Shown piece after piece: positions 1 through 7,318 of a DNA stretch of 20,372 nucleotides. The DNA lies in NCBI GenBank assembly GCA_002371785.1, contig DFGU01000066.1:1341-21712 (forward strand). Direction: 5' to 3'. The first letter of the stretch is position 1. Each line of letters starts with the position of its first letter. Source of the stretch: Bacteroidales bacterium UBA3742 (GTDB lineage Bacteria > Bacteroidota > Bacteroidia > Bacteroidales > Paludibacteraceae). The notes beneath the pieces were generated by a model. It was given only the letters and a program-made list of their open reading frames with translations. It was not told the origin of the DNA and did no database searches. The position numbers were made by a program, and so were the translations under genes.

Positions 1-1538
1 GAGAGCATCATCATGAGCATGGTGAACACTGCCATCACGAGTCGCTTTATACAGGACTGTTGGCGCACTATCAGCAGGGATTCCTGGCGATGGATGATAA
101 CAAGGACAGCTTCGTAGATATGCCCAAGACGCAGAATGCGAACCTGGTGAACCGCTGGTTTTACCGTCATGGCGACTATACGATGCAAGCCTTTGTGCGC
201 GGGTTGTACGACAGACGCAGAGGCGGACAGATGCATGACTCGATCACGAATCCGTATCGCATCGACCTGAATACATGGCGCGTGGAAGGATTCCTGAAGA
301 ACGGCTACGTGTATGACGATGAGTCGGGAAGCAGCGTGGCAGTGATCGCAGCTGCCAGTTATCATAACCAACGCAACCTGTACGGCCAGCGCGACTGGAA
401 GGCTGCGCAGACGAATGCGTATCTGAATGCGCTATGGCAAGGCAATTTCGAAGGCAAGGGTGAGGTGGATAACGATCATCGCGTGAGTGCCGGACTGAGC
501 GTGAACTTCGATAAATACGACGAGACGGTACTGACAGATACCTTGCTGGGATTGGACCGGTGGGAAGTGACACCGGGTGTGTTTGCCGAGTACTCGCTGA
601 AGTATGACGACATGCTATCGTTGGTGGCAGGTGTGCGTGCGGACTACAGCACGAAGTACGGTGTGTTTGTGACCCCGCGCGTGAACATACGATATAGTCC
701 GTGGAAATGGTGGACGATACGTGCTTCGGCCGGTATGGGTTACCGTTCGCCGAACGTAATAGCCGACAATGCGTACCTGATGCCGACAGCACGGCAGATC
801 GTCTGGACCGGTCAGGCAGCCCAGGAGCAAGCCGTGAATACCGGTATATCAACGACATTCTATATCCCGATGGGCAAGCGTGAGTTGCAAATCTCGGCCG
901 AGTACTACTATACGCAGTTCCTGAACAGCGTGATCGTGGACCTGGACCAGAATACGAATAGGGCATATATCTATAACCAACGTGACCTGCCGGGCGCACA
1001 GAGTCGTGCACATAATGCGCAGATAGAGGCTTCGATAGAGGTGCTGCGCGGATGGACCTGGACGGCCGCATTCCGCTGGACGGATGTGCGTCAGACGACG
1101 ATAGGCCAGGATGGGGTAGCACGGCTGCGACTCAAGCCGCTGAGCAATCAGTTTAAGGGCGTGATCACCACCAGCTATCAGACGCCGCTGAAGAAATGGC
1201 AGTTTGACCTGACGGCCCAGTTTAACGGTGGAGGCCGTATGCCGGACGGGTTTAATACGTATTTCCTAAAGACGCTGGGTTCGAACCAGTATTACGAGCA
1301 GAACGGTACGCTTTACTATAAATGGTATCCGCAACTGATGGCACAGATCACGAAATATTGGCGTACGTGCAGCCTGTATGTAGGTGCGGAGAATATGACC
1401 AATTTCCGTCAGGAGAATCCGGTAGTGGGCGCAGATTCACCGTACAGTCCCGGATTTGATGCCTCGATGGCATGGGGACCCATCACCGGATGGAAAGTGT
1501 ACGTAGGCTTCCGTTGGGCGCTGGATAAGGAAGAGTAA
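1..1538 (+). CDS. TonB-dependent receptor, C-terminal beta-barrel part (5' end outside window)
   Basis: An outer membrane transporter barrel that imports a ligand using TonB energy. The frame is open to the left edge (first full codon at position 3), so the TTG at 60 is not a start and the signal peptide and plug lie upstream. About 510 residues are visible. They show the alternating aromatic/polar strands of a barrel, motifs common in Bacteroidetes receptors (VTPRVNIRYSP, a GYRSPNVIADN strand), and a C-terminal strand VYVGFRW followed by a short charged tail. The first residues read EHHHEHGEHCHHE, a probable metal-binding stretch. It is followed by a heptamer array and a terminator-like hairpin. 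Seen: barrel pattern and His-rich stretch. Known: TonB-dependent receptors with His-rich loops are often zinc, copper or haem transporters. Inferred: a metal-related substrate. Family assignment is fairly sure; the substrate is not. Confidence 0.85.
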   Translation, partial: EHHHEHGEHCHHESLYTGLLAHYQQGFLAMDDNKDSFVDMPKTQNANLVNRWFYRHGDYTMQAFVRGLYDRRRGGQMHDSITNPYRIDLNTWRVEGFLKNGYVYDDESGSSVAVIAAASYHNQRNLYGQRDWKAAQTNAYLNALWQGNFEGKGEVDNDHRVSAGLSVNFDKYDETVLTDTLLGLDRWEVTPGVFAEYSLKYDDMLSLVAGVRADYSTKYGVFVTPRVNIRYSPWKWWTIRASAGMGYRSPNVIADNAYLMPTARQIVWTGQAAQEQAVNTGISTTFYIPMGKRELQISAEYYYTQFLNSVIVDLDQNTNRAYIYNQRDLPGAQSRAHNAQIEASIEVLRGWTWTAAFRWTDVRQTTIGQDGVARLRLKPLSNQFKGVITTSYQTPLKKWQFDLTAQFNGGGRMPDGFNTYFLKTLGSNQYYEQNGTLYYKWYPQLMAQITKYWRTCSLYVGAENMTNFRQENPVVGADSPYSPGFDASMAWGPITGWKVYVGFRWALDKEE

Positions 1539-1539
1539 C

Positions 1540-1602
1540 GGTTACGGGTTACGGGTTATAGGTTACGGGTTACAGGTTACGGGTTATAGGTTAGTGGTTA
1601 GG
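1540..1602. repeat. Heptanucleotide tandem array, nine units of GGTTAnn
   Basis: Nine uninterrupted 7-bp units, in order GGTTACG twice, GGTTATA, GGTTACG, GGTTACA, GGTTACG, GGTTATA, GGTTAGT, GGTTAGG. The array begins two bases after the receptor stop codon and fills the whole gap between the two convergent genes. The TTA at 1591-1593 inside unit eight is the TAA stop of the minus-strand MMPL gene, so its last codons lie in the array. Confidence 0.95.
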
Positions 1603-4600
1603 AGTCGGATCTGTGGGATCCGGCTCTTTTCTTTGTCCACGGCGTACGACGAGTTTGTCGAATGCCACCAGCACACCCGGCAGTACGATGAGGATGAGCA
1701 GCACCGCCATAGCGGCTCCGATAGCCAGGCAGCCTACGATAGCCGAGATGGTGATATCATCCACAAGCAGGGCCATAGCACCGGGAGCCACGATCATGAT
1801 CAGACCGGAGGTGGTGATGGTACGTATCGAACCCTGGTAAGCAGCTTTGACGGCCTCGTAGGGCAGCATGGTGCGACGGAACTCCTTGTAGTAGTTAGCA
1901 AAGAGGATGCCGTAGTCGATGGTAGCACCCATGAGGATGGACTGCACGATCAGGTAGGCCAGATAGAGCATCTCGCCACGCAGCAGACCGGCAAAGATAA
2001 CATTGACATATACGGCCGTCATGACGGTGACTACCAGGATGGTCGGCACGATGATAGAGCGGAAGGAGAACGCTACAATCAGGAAGATGGCGATGATGGT
2101 GAGCAGACTGATACGCGTCATCTCGGCGCCAAATCCGGCTTTCATCTCGCGGTACATGGCGGATTCGCCGATCATATAATGCTGTCCGGGCAGTTGCTTG
2201 GATGCCTTCTCGTGGATTACGTCCAGCGAAGCATATGTGCGTGCCGACTCGTCTGGCAGGTCGGTAAGGATGACCATGAGGCTATGATGCTTGCCGCGCA
2301 GTTGCTGCATGCGTGTAAGCAGTTGCGGCTTGATGCTGCTGATGTCGCGTCGTTGCTCATCGGAGATGAAGAGCTGCAGACGCGAGTCGTTGGCCAGGGT
2401 GTCGCACAGATAGTTGATGAGCACCTCGGGGGTGAGCAGGATGTCGGCAGCCGTCGAGTCGTTCATACTACCGTAGAAGGTGTAGAGCAGACTGACTTGC
2501 TCGGCCGGGATCTGCTGACCCAGGTAGGCGAACTGCTCGGCCATCTCGTCGGCACGGAACGACTGCTTAGACTCCAGCAGGTCCAGAATACGTTCGGTCT
2601 GCCGGTCTTGCTGCTGCTCAGCGGCCGTTTTGCGGCGCGGCTTCTTAGCGATGACCGGACGGGTGTTGACCTTGACTTTCACTTTCGGCTTTGCTTTCAC
2701 TTTCGGCTTGGCCACCTCTACTTTCGGGAGGCTGTCGATATGCATGCTGTCGGTTGCCAGACTGTCGGCCAGGGCTAAGTCGGGAGCCGGGGTAGCTTGC
2801 TGCGTTTCCGGATAAGCGATAGCATATAGTGCATCGGCATTGAGACCCGTGATGCCAAACTCGGCCAATAGGTCGCTCAGTTCGCGCGGCGACATGGCTA
2901 CGTCCTGGTTGCACAGGTCCATGAGTTGCACGCGTAGGTTGAGTGCCTCGATTTGTTCGTTGCTGACCATAGCGCGCAGCATGCGGCGCTGGAGCAGGTC
3001 GTCGGTAAGGGTATGGACGTACTGCAGCGGCGACATGGTCTCGTGCTTACCCTTGGCAAACTTGAATACCATCTTGGTTTGCGCCATGCTCGATCCCACA
3101 AAGTCGCTCAGTTCGCGCTTGGTCATCTGACGATTGAGTTGCTGACGGTTGCTCAGTCGGCTCAGTTCGGCCGTCAGTTCGGACGGGGCTGTCTGATAGA
3201 GCTTAGGCAAGAAGTCCGTCAGCCGGATATACTCGGAGTGGGTTGTGGTATGGGCAGCTGTGTCGGTTTGTACGGGATGTACCTCCTTAGCCGAGTGGTA
3301 TTTCTTCTTGGGTTTCTTGACGACCACGACACGTTCTTCTTCCTCCTCCTCTTTGTTCTGCGAATCGGGAGTGATACGCTCCAGCGAGTGGAGCAGGGCC
3401 AACTGATGACGCATATCGTCGGTGATGAAATCGCGCGTCAGCGGGTCGTCCAGACACTGCGTCTCGATGAAGTTGATCATCTCCGGGAAGGTCATCGTGA
3501 CAGCCGTGTCGCGATGGCTATGCATGTAGTAGAGCGTCTGCATCAGTCGCGGCGTGAGCATGTCGAGCGGTAGGGTATCCGGCATCATCTCGCGGTACTG
3601 CGTCGTCATAGATTGGATATAACCTACCATCTCATCCGCGCGATAGTGCTGCTGGAGCAGGGTAGGATAGCTGATGATGGCCTGCACGCCATCCACGTGT
3701 TGCAACTTCTCGGCCAGCGGGATGATATGCTCCTGATCCTCGTTCTCGTACAGGATGATGACGGGGTTCGGTTGCGGGAAAACTTTCTCTATCTCCGACT
3801 CACCGTTGGTGCAGAAGAATATCTCCGTCTTGCCGGCAAAGTAATACGCAAACGCAAACAGACAGACAGCAAAGAATGCCATCGGTATCTTATGGCTGGT
3901 AGCAAACCGTCCGAGCCGGTCTGTCGGTAGCACGGGAGCACGCTTGACGGTGGAGTTGATGCTATTGCGCATGAGCATCATCATGGACGGAAGCACCGTG
4001 AATGTACATATCAAGCTACAAACAACACCCTTCGCAAGCACAATGCCCATATCCATTCCGATACGCAACCGCATGAAGCAGAGCATGAGCAGTCCGATGA
4101 TGGTGGTGAGTGCGCTACTCATGATAGGCCGGAAGGCGCGGTGGATCGACTTGTTGGCCGCCAGAACGGCATCGCGTTTGGATGTCTCGTCACGTTGCTC
4201 CTGACGATAGCGATTGAGCAGCACGATGCAGTAGTCGAGCGAGAGCACCATCTGCAGGATCGATCCGATATAGTTGGTGGTGATGCTGACGCTGGGCAGC
4301 AAGGCATTGGTGCCCATGTTGAGCAAGATGGCAATGCCGGAGGTGAAGAGTATGATAAACGACTCGACCCACGACTGCGCCATGACAATCAGTATGATCA
4401 GGATGAGCGCGGCTGCGATGATGATGACCGATAGCGGCGGCGTAGCACCGTCCTGGCTGGTCTCTACCACGGCATTATGCCCAAAGCGTTTGGCGATCTG
4501 CTTGCCCAACTTCTTCTGATCCACCGACTTGGATACGTCCATGTCGTAGAGCGTAAAGTGGCCGTCGGTGCTCTGCTGGAAGCGAACGGTGTCCACCTCC

Positions 4601-4863
4601 CGGATCATGGACAGCGAGTCGGCTATCATGCGCCGTTCGGAATCCGTCAGGTCCTCGAACATGGCATGTACATCACCCGTAGTATTCGGAATGACGCCAA
4701 ACTCGTCGTTGAGGATGGTCAGTCCCTGACTCATCTCGGAATCCTGAGGCAGGTACTTGGTCATGTCGGAGTTGACATTGGTATAGAAAATCATCACACC
4801 GCTGATGATGGCCAGAAGCAGTGTGGTGTAGAATATTATATAGTGTGTACGTTTACGTATCAT
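1591..4863 (-). CDS. MMPL/RND-family membrane transporter with enlarged periplasmic domain
   Basis: A 1090-residue inner membrane protein of the RND superfamily, likely a proton-driven exporter of lipid or hydrophobic substrates. The start is ATG at 4863 (MIRKRTHY, then the first membrane helix, about residues 8-29). A TTG 18 codons upstream lies inside the promoter's -33 element and is rejected. Membrane bundles sit near residues 144-300 and 918-1075, each with the family signature Asp-Tyr in a helix (LDYCIVLLNRY; IDYGILFANYY). Between them is a soluble region of about 550 residues. It carries an acidic stretch with six consecutive Glu, a Lys-Pro-Val stretch near residues 719-745, and three related helical segments (about 436-493, 590-648 and 785-844). 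The gene stands alone, transcribed from its own promoter and divergent from the 4943 gene. Family is sure; substrate unknown. Confidence 0.88.
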   Translation of the reverse strand: MIRKRTHYIIFYTTLLLAIISGVMIFYTNVNSDMTKYLPQDSEMSQGLTILNDEFGVIPNTTGDVHAMFEDLTDSERRMIADSLSMIREVDTVRFQQSTDGHFTLYDMDVSKSVDQKKLGKQIAKRFGHNAVVETSQDGATPPLSVIIIAAALILIILIVMAQSWVESFIILFTSGIAILLNMGTNALLPSVSITTNYIGSILQMVLSLDYCIVLLNRYRQEQRDETSKRDAVLAANKSIHRAFRPIMSSALTTIIGLLMLCFMRLRIGMDMGIVLAKGVVCSLICTFTVLPSMMMLMRNSINSTVKRAPVLPTDRLGRFATSHKIPMAFFAVCLFAFAYYFAGKTEIFFCTNGESEIEKVFPQPNPVIILYENEDQEHIIPLAEKLQHVDGVQAIISYPTLLQQHYRADEMVGYIQSMTTQYREMMPDTLPLDMLTPRLMQTLYYMHSHRDTAVTMTFPEMINFIETQCLDDPLTRDFITDDMRHQLALLHSLERITPDSQNKEEEEEERVVVVKKPKKKYHSAKEVHPVQTDTAAHTTTHSEYIRLTDFLPKLYQTAPSELTAELSRLSNRQQLNRQMTKRELSDFVGSSMAQTKMVFKFAKGKHETMSPLQYVHTLTDDLLQRRMLRAMVSNEQIEALNLRVQLMDLCNQDVAMSPRELSDLLAEFGITGLNADALYAIAYPETQQATPAPDLALADSLATDSMHIDSLPKVEVAKPKVKAKPKVKVKVNTRPVIAKKPRRKTAAEQQQDRQTERILDLLESKQSFRADEMAEQFAYLGQQIPAEQVSLLYTFYGSMNDSTAADILLTPEVLINYLCDTLANDSRLQLFISDEQRRDISSIKPQLLTRMQQLRGKHHSLMVILTDLPDESARTYASLDVIHEKASKQLPGQHYMIGESAMYREMKAGFGAEMTRISLLTIIAIFLIVAFSFRSIIVPTILVVTVMTAVYVNVIFAGLLRGEMLYLAYLIVQSILMGATIDYGILFANYYKEFRRTMLPYEAVKAAYQGSIRTITTSGLIMIVAPGAMALLVDDITISAIVGCLAIGAAMAVLLILIVLPGVLVAFDKLVVRRGQRKEPDPTDPTPNH
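1602..1630 (+). terminator. Probable intrinsic terminator of the TonB-dependent receptor gene
   Basis: A 10-bp stem, GAGTCGGATC (1602-1611) with GATCCGGCTC (1617-1626), has one T-G wobble and a 5-nt loop and is followed by TTTT plus CTTT. The T-run lies on the plus-strand side, so it would end transcription of the receptor. It overlaps the last codons of the convergent MMPL gene. Confidence 0.6.
2676..2709 (-). repeat. 18-bp tandem duplication encoding Lys-Pro-Lys-Val repeats
   Basis: The 16-mer CTTTCACTTTCGGCTT occurs at 2676-2691 and again at 2694-2709, an 18-bp period. It encodes KPKVKA/KPKVKV within the periplasmic region of the MMPL protein. Such an in-frame repeat can grow or shrink in 6-residue steps and probably makes a flexible basic linker. 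Confidence 0.8.
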
Positions 4864-4886
4864 ACGCGTATGCGCAAAAATTCGCA

Positions 4887-4918
4887 CAAAATTACAGCTT
4901 TTTTTTGATATATGCAAA
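4887..4918 (-). promoter_or_regulatory. Promoter of the MMPL gene (Bacteroidetes type)
   Basis: On the minus strand, TTTG (4918-4915), a 20-nt spacer and TAATTTTG (4894-4887) match the Bacteroidetes consensus for the primary sigma factor. The expected transcript start is about 17 nt before the ATG at 4863. Its -33 element lies inside the spacer of the opposing promoter. Confidence 0.75.
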
Positions 4919-4934
4919 TTTTTTTGTAATTTTG
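4904..4934 (+). promoter_or_regulatory. Promoter of the 4943 gene, possibly giving a leaderless mRNA
   Basis: TTTG (4904-4907), a 19-nt spacer and TAATTTTG (4927-4934) match the Bacteroidetes consensus. Only 8 nt separate the last G from the ATG at 4943. With initiation about 6 nt after the element, the transcript would start within a few bases of the start codon. Confidence 0.75.
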
Positions 4935-4942
4935 CACCCGAA

Positions 4943-5527
4943 ATGGAAGAAAACGGACGTTATATTATCCTACTTGTCGGTGTGGTAGTGCTGATGGGCC
5001 TGGGAATTGGTGGTGCTTATCTATGGGAGAAGCACCGACGCGTGACGCGCAGTTCGGCCGTGCTGGAACTGGACGAGATGTTTGATCAGTCGGCCGTGCA
5101 AGCTGTGGAGGCCAAGCCCAGGCAAGACACGGCTAAAGTGGAAGAAAAGACGCTTACGCATGCGGATAGCGTCATGATGCAGCGCAGGGAGATGCCGAAG
5201 ACGGTTCGCGAGGTACGTCAGCGTGCCGAGCAGGAGGGATTCCGTTGGCAGCAAGCGCTGCAGATGCATCGCTATCGTGAACCGGCCGAGAACTGCATGG
5301 CCAAGATGGACGAGGAGAGCGTTGCGTTGCGCGATTCGCTGGAAGAGGAATATGCAAGCCATGTGGAGCACGACAGCCTGATGCGCACCTACGACCAGGA
5401 ATTGCAGCGATGGCAAGAGCGGCTGATGCAGGAGGTAGAACTGCTGCCGACAGCCCGGCAAGCCCTGGATGCCGAGCAGATCACAGAGACTGAATACCGC
5501 AAGATACTAAAAGAGTCGACCCGCTAA
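4943..5527 (+). CDS. Hypothetical single-pass membrane protein with charged helical C-terminal region
   Basis: I do not recognise this 194-residue protein. A short N-terminus (MEENGRY) precedes one strong membrane helix at about residues 7-27, rich in Leu, Val and Gly, followed by basic residues (KHRR). By the positive-inside rule this is ambiguous, because Arg/Lys follow the helix while Glu residues precede it. The remaining 160 residues are highly charged, rich in Glu, Gln, Arg and Met, with no obvious beta segments, and look helical or coiled-coil. There is one Cys (about residue 118). It is a one-gene transcript: its promoter overlaps that of the MMPL gene and a terminator hairpin covers its last codons. 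Possible roles such as a partner of the MMPL transporter are guesses from the divergent arrangement only. Confidence 0.75.
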   Translation: MEENGRYIILLVGVVVLMGLGIGGAYLWEKHRRVTRSSAVLELDEMFDQSAVQAVEAKPRQDTAKVEEKTLTHADSVMMQRREMPKTVREVRQRAEQEGFRWQQALQMHRYREPAENCMAKMDEESVALRDSLEEEYASHVEHDSLMRTYDQELQRWQERLMQEVELLPTARQALDAEQITETEYRKILKESTR

Positions 5528-5544
5528 TGAGGCCGACTCTTTTT
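5509..5544. terminator. Bidirectional intrinsic terminator between convergent genes
   Basis: A 10-bp perfect stem, AAAAGAGTCG (5509-5518) with CGACTCTTTT (5534-5543), carries T-runs on both strands. The plus-strand gene's TAA (5525-5527) sits in the loop. It can end both the 4943 transcript and the minus-strand transcript ending with the lipoprotein gene. Confidence 0.85.
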
Positions 5545-5569
5545 GATAAGATTAATCCGAAAGGATCAA

Positions 5570-6304
5570 TTAGTTGGTCAACAGGATAAAGTCGCTATAG
5601 ACATTGCCACGGTTAACCACCTTAACGGTAACAGTCTGATCTCCCAGCGGAGTGAAGTTGACGTAGCAGTTGCTGCCGTAGCTGTTGTCATACACGCCCA
5701 GGTCGCCATTGCCGTCATAAACATAGAGATCCAGATCGGTGTCACCATCACCAATGATAGCTACCTCGCCCAGCTCGTATCCACGGAAGGGGATGGTGTA
5801 GAGGTTGTAGCTGTAAGCGTTTACGCGACCAACGTACTCAATCGGGCCACCCTCAGCACCGCGTGTACCCTCGGCCTGAGCAGCCATTTTCTTCTCAACG
5901 GCGTCGATCTGAGCCAACAGTTGAGCATCCTCACCTGCAAGTTCCTTCGCCTCGGCCAGGATGTGCTTGGGGCAGAAGCAGTGCTTGCCTTCCTTCTCGG
6001 CTACCTCGCCTTGGGGCTCACCCTGCTCACCGATACGATCTTCGGGCATAGCCTGAGTAGGCGTGGAAACGAGGATGTCAGCCGCCTTGATCAGTACGCT
6101 GGCATCTTCGGTCTTGTGGCCGTAAGCAGCCATGTCCATAGCCAGGCTGATAGCGTCGATACCTTCCGACGGTTGTGCCTTAGCATCTGCATTGGCCTGA
6201 ATCTCTGCTTTTGCAGCAGCATCTTTCTCCTCCTGGTTCTCACACTTGTTGCAGGAGATGAACATTGCGCTAAGAGCGACAACAGCAAATAATACTTTTT
6301 TCAT
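5570..6304 (-). CDS. Lipoprotein with C-terminal PPC-like beta domain
   Basis: A 244-residue exported lipoprotein. The N-terminus is MKKVLFAVVALSAMFISC, a signal peptide with a lipobox ending at Cys18. The residues just after it (NKCENQEEKD) are acidic, which in Bacteroidetes can favour display on the cell surface (inference). Residues 25-150 are Ala/Glu/Gln-rich and probably helical, with a short Cys pair (HCFC, near 108-111). Residues 158-244 resemble a bacterial pre-peptidase C-terminal (PPC) domain: a GDGDTDLDLYVYDGNG acidic strand-loop, a Cys at 213, and closing strands VTVKVVNRG and FILLTN. It has no catalytic residues of its own that I can see. It begins 44 bp after the caspase-like gene with no promoter consensus between, so it is probably co-transcribed. 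PPC domains usually accompany secreted peptidases, which fits the neighbours. The function is unknown. Confidence 0.8.
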   Translation of the reverse strand: MKKVLFAVVALSAMFISCNKCENQEEKDAAAKAEIQANADAKAQPSEGIDAISLAMDMAAYGHKTEDASVLIKAADILVSTPTQAMPEDRIGEQGEPQGEVAEKEGKHCFCPKHILAEAKELAGEDAQLLAQIDAVEKKMAAQAEGTRGAEGGPIEYVGRVNAYSYNLYTIPFRGYELGEVAIIGDGDTDLDLYVYDGNGDLGVYDNSYGSNCYVNFTPLGDQTVTVKVVNRGNVYSDFILLTN

Positions 6305-6348
6305 TGTCTCTGATTGTTGTTTAAGTTAATAATAGGGTTAATATAGCG

Positions 6349-7203
6349 TTAAAAAATAACGTTTTCTCGTTGCTGTTCCGGCATATCCATGACGGGTGTC
6401 TGGGTGCGCGGAATGACGTTTTTCACCGTGGTGCGGATATGCTGCTGCAGCTGCCGTCCTGTGAGCGTCTTCAACTGGCCGGCCACCTCGGATAGAGCAT
6501 AGGTGAGCGACCCCATGCCGTGGTACTCGTAGTTGCACTGGTAGGGTTTGCATGCACTGATGCTGACCCATTCGATCGGGTGGTCGGTATGTTTCTGGGC
6601 CGATTTTGGGCCGGGAATAACAAAGTTATCCGACGTGCCGCGCACGATCCACTGGTCGTCCTCCTCGTCCTGACCACGCGTACCGTCGCCGCTATGGCAT
6701 GCGTCGGCTACCACCACGATCTGTCCCTGTTTCCCCACGCGCTTGCGTATGCGGTGCAACCAGCCGTTGAGCCGGTCGTCGGTGATATGATGTTGTCCTT
6801 CGTACACGCCTTTGCGGTACTGCATGGGGGCATCGTAGGGTATCCAGGCCTCGTCATAGCCATCCTCTTCGTCGCCATCGCGATCCGTAATCTGCTGACC
6901 ATGCCCGGAGAAATGGATATAGATGAAGTCACCCGGCTGGGCAATGGAGATCATCTTCTCCATCTCGTTGCAAATAGCGGAGTAGGTAGCTTGCTCGTTA
7001 CGGAGACGGCAAATATCTTTGGATTTCCAGCCGTTCTTGAGCAGCATTTTCTCGACCACATCCACATCCTTGTCGCCATTGATCTTAGCCCATCCACCGG
7101 AAGCCGGATAGGCTCCGATACCAATGACCAGCGCACGGCGAACAGCCGCTTGCGGAGCAAGCAAGATCAACAGTAAACAGCCGAGTAGAAATGCCCGTTT
7201 CAT
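6349..7203 (-). CDS. Exported caspase-family (C14) cysteine peptidase
   Basis: A 284-residue protein with a signal peptide (MKRAFLLGCLLLILLAPQAA) directly followed by a caspase p20 fold. The first strand is ALVIGIGAYP. The catalytic His lies in HFSGHGQQ (about His101) and is followed by an acidic DRDGDEEDGYDE loop. The catalytic Cys lies in VVVADACHSG (about Cys169). Both catalytic residues are intact, so it is likely an active peptidase, usually Arg/Lys- or Asn-specific in this metacaspase/orthocaspase-like group (family knowledge). The start at 7203 is chosen because a GTG 15 codons upstream (7248) lies in the spacer of a good promoter and would displace the signal peptide. It follows the CHAT gene on the same strand but has its own promoter. 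A periplasmic or secreted location is inferred from the signal peptide. Confidence 0.88.
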   Translation of the reverse strand: MKRAFLLGCLLLILLAPQAAVRRALVIGIGAYPASGGWAKINGDKDVDVVEKMLLKNGWKSKDICRLRNEQATYSAICNEMEKMISIAQPGDFIYIHFSGHGQQITDRDGDEEDGYDEAWIPYDAPMQYRKGVYEGQHHITDDRLNGWLHRIRKRVGKQGQIVVVADACHSGDGTRGQDEEDDQWIVRGTSDNFVIPGPKSAQKHTDHPIEWVSISACKPYQCNYEYHGMGSLTYALSEVAGQLKTLTGRQLQQHIRTTVKNVIPRTQTPVMDMPEQQRENVIF

Positions 7204-7225
7204 ACAGAAATCTCTTTTTCGGCTG

Positions 7226-7257
7226 CAAAGGTACAAAAAAAAACGCACAATTGCAAA
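7226..7257 (-). promoter_or_regulatory. Promoter of the caspase-like gene
   Basis: On the minus strand, TTTG (7257-7254), a 20-nt spacer and TACCTTTG (7233-7226) match the Bacteroidetes consensus. The ATG at 7203 follows by 22 nt. The -33 element lies in the loop of a terminator hairpin. Confidence 0.75.
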
Positions 7258-7275
7258 TTTTTTGTGCGTTTTTTT
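7235..7275. terminator. Bidirectional-type hairpin terminator after the CHAT gene
   Basis: CGCACAA (7244-7250) pairs with TTGTGCG (7262-7268). The stem extends by A-T pairs into A-runs at 7235-7243 and T-runs at 7269-7275, giving up to 14 bp. On the minus strand the T-run follows the stem, as expected for termination after the CHAT gene that ends at 7319. Confidence 0.75.
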
Positions 7276-7318
7276 AAGAATTTCACGTGTTTGGTGTCGT
7301 TTTTCAGAGAATAGGCGC

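Noticed and set aside
1594..2778. Plus-strand frame of 394 codons opposite the MMPL gene
   Set aside because: Antisense shadow of an MMPL gene with clear membrane helices and family motifs.
4864..4917. TTG start extending the MMPL protein by 18 residues
   Set aside because: The TTG overlaps the -33 box and the -7 box lies downstream of it, so it would not be transcribed. ATG 4863 directly precedes the first helix.
6347..6361. CGTTA-A5-TAACG hairpin at the end of the caspase gene
   Set aside because: A 5-bp AT-rich stem; the T-run lies on the plus-strand side where no gene ends, so it is not a credible terminator for the minus-strand operon.
7204..7248. GTG start extending the caspase protein by 15 residues
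   Set aside because: It lies in the promoter spacer and terminator stem; ATG 7203 begins a normal signal peptide.
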